Of a stretch of 64,000 nucleotides of DNA, positions 63,536 to 64,000 are shown piece by piece. The notes below the pieces were generated by a model, which saw nothing but the letters and a program-made list of their open reading frames with translations, had not been told where the DNA came from and did no database searches. Position numbers and translations under genes: made by a program. The DNA comes from Flavobacteriaceae bacterium GF1 (lineage in GTDB: Bacteria; Bacteroidota; Bacteroidia; Flavobacteriales; Flavobacteriaceae). Every line of letters starts with the position of its first letter. The first letter of the stretch is position 1. The stretch lies in the NCBI GenBank assembly GCA_009797885.1, contig WNKP01000001.1, positions 682,001 through 746,000 on the forward strand, written 5' to 3'.

Positions 63536-64000
63536 ATGATTCTCTTTAATCGTTTGGAAGCCTTAATTACTGACATGGAAGAAGAGATATCTTCTTTGGC
63601 AAAAATCAAGCAGGAGTTCTCACTCCGGTCATTGAACATAGATATTAACCTAGACGTTTCAAAAAAAGAACAGACGAAATTACTTCAGCTGGAGCATAAA
63701 ATGAAAGTCGAAAAAAATGGTGTTTTGCTCTGGAATCAGGATTACAAAAAAGAAACTATCCAGGCTACCTACTTTTTGGTTCTTGCGGATGTTATTTCAA
63801 AGGTCCAACTTCTTGCCGCAAAACTGAAAACTTGCTTGGAAACTTACTCTGAAAAGCAATTAAAAAAGAAGATAAAATCCGAACTTAAAAAGCTAACGCA
63901 CATCATTGAATCTCATGACGGACAAATGTTTTACAATGAGGGTTACAGAAAACAGAAAAACAACCTTCTTAAAACAAGATTTGAGGTCATTTGGAATATC
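63536..64000 (+). CDS. Unknown protein, C-terminus beyond the window
   Basis: An open frame of 155 codons from the ATG at 63536, 11 bp after the integrase stop, running off the right edge without a stop. It starts MILFNRLEALITDMEEEISS and is rich in Lys, Glu and Leu with heptad-like spacing, so mostly helical and perhaps coiled-coil. I recognise no family; position suggests co-transcription with the integrase and an element-borne role. Confidence 0.65.
   Translation, partial: MILFNRLEALITDMEEEISSLAKIKQEFSLRSLNIDINLDVSKKEQTKLLQLEHKMKVEKNGVLLWNQDYKKETIQATYFLVLADVISKVQLLAAKLKTCLETYSEKQLKKKIKSELKKLTHIIESHDGQMFYNEGYRKQKNNLLKTRFEVIWNI

Overview
The window comes from a marine-type member of the Flavobacteriaceae (Bacteroidetes). 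Evidence: a SusC/SusD pair, membrane-anchored AraC regulators, LytTR and NarL two-component pairs, Tat-type leaders of the RRDFLKK kind, alginate-export-type outer membrane barrels, a TonB protein with the Bacteroidetes layout, and moderate-to-low G+C. No rRNA, complete tRNA or CRISPR array was seen.

Layout. 1-12.7 kb: the end of a LytS-type kinase with its LytTR regulator; a minus-strand operon of ABC ATPase, FtsX-type permease and serine hydrolase, divergent from a membrane AraC regulator; an esterase, a secreted VOC protein and a secreted metallo-beta-lactamase-fold hydrolase; a TPR histidine kinase with a NarL-type regulator. 12.8-23 kb: SusD/SusC, a second membrane AraC regulator, a porin-like barrel, small proteins, a 1-Cys peroxiredoxin and a serine hydrolase. 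23-27.3 kb: a tightly packed operon of plant-type tyrosinase, SCO copper protein, DoxX, YdcZ-type transporter and an outer membrane barrel. 27.3-31.7 kb: YceI, a Tat-exported amidohydrolase, an isochorismatase-fold hydrolase and a pirin. The pirin has a sigma-54 promoter motif and lies divergent from a PAS/AAA+ sigma-54 activator.

34.1-52.7 kb is a complete nitrate assimilation island in two divergent arms. The minus arm is nirB-nirD-DUF4202-PilJ-type sensor kinase-siroheme synthase. The plus arm is cobA, an NrtABCD-like ABC importer, an outer membrane barrel, a NarL-type regulator, a nitrate reductase fused to an NAD(P)H-dependent electron-transfer module, and a rubredoxin-tailed protein. 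Nitrate would cross the outer membrane by the barrel and the inner membrane by the ABC importer, be reduced by NasA, then by siroheme NirBD. CobA and the Met8-like protein supply siroheme. Three of the promoter regions carry TACGTAT-type inverted repeats of NarL-like 7-2-7 geometry, which I propose are the operators of the kinase/regulator pair encoded inside the island.

52.8-59.4 kb holds a TonB protein, a DUF4136 lipoprotein, a GH2/GH5-like glycosidase, a large Asp-box (BNR) protein with visibly higher G+C, and a DUF2188 protein. 59.6 kb to the end is A+T-rich and mobile in character: a restriction endonuclease, a convergent DNA methyltransferase with its own N-terminal helix-turn-helix and an 18-bp inverted repeat upstream, two tandem 105-bp units that look like duplicated tRNA 3' ends plus terminators, a tyrosine integrase behind an 18-bp palindrome, and a truncated unknown gene running off the window.
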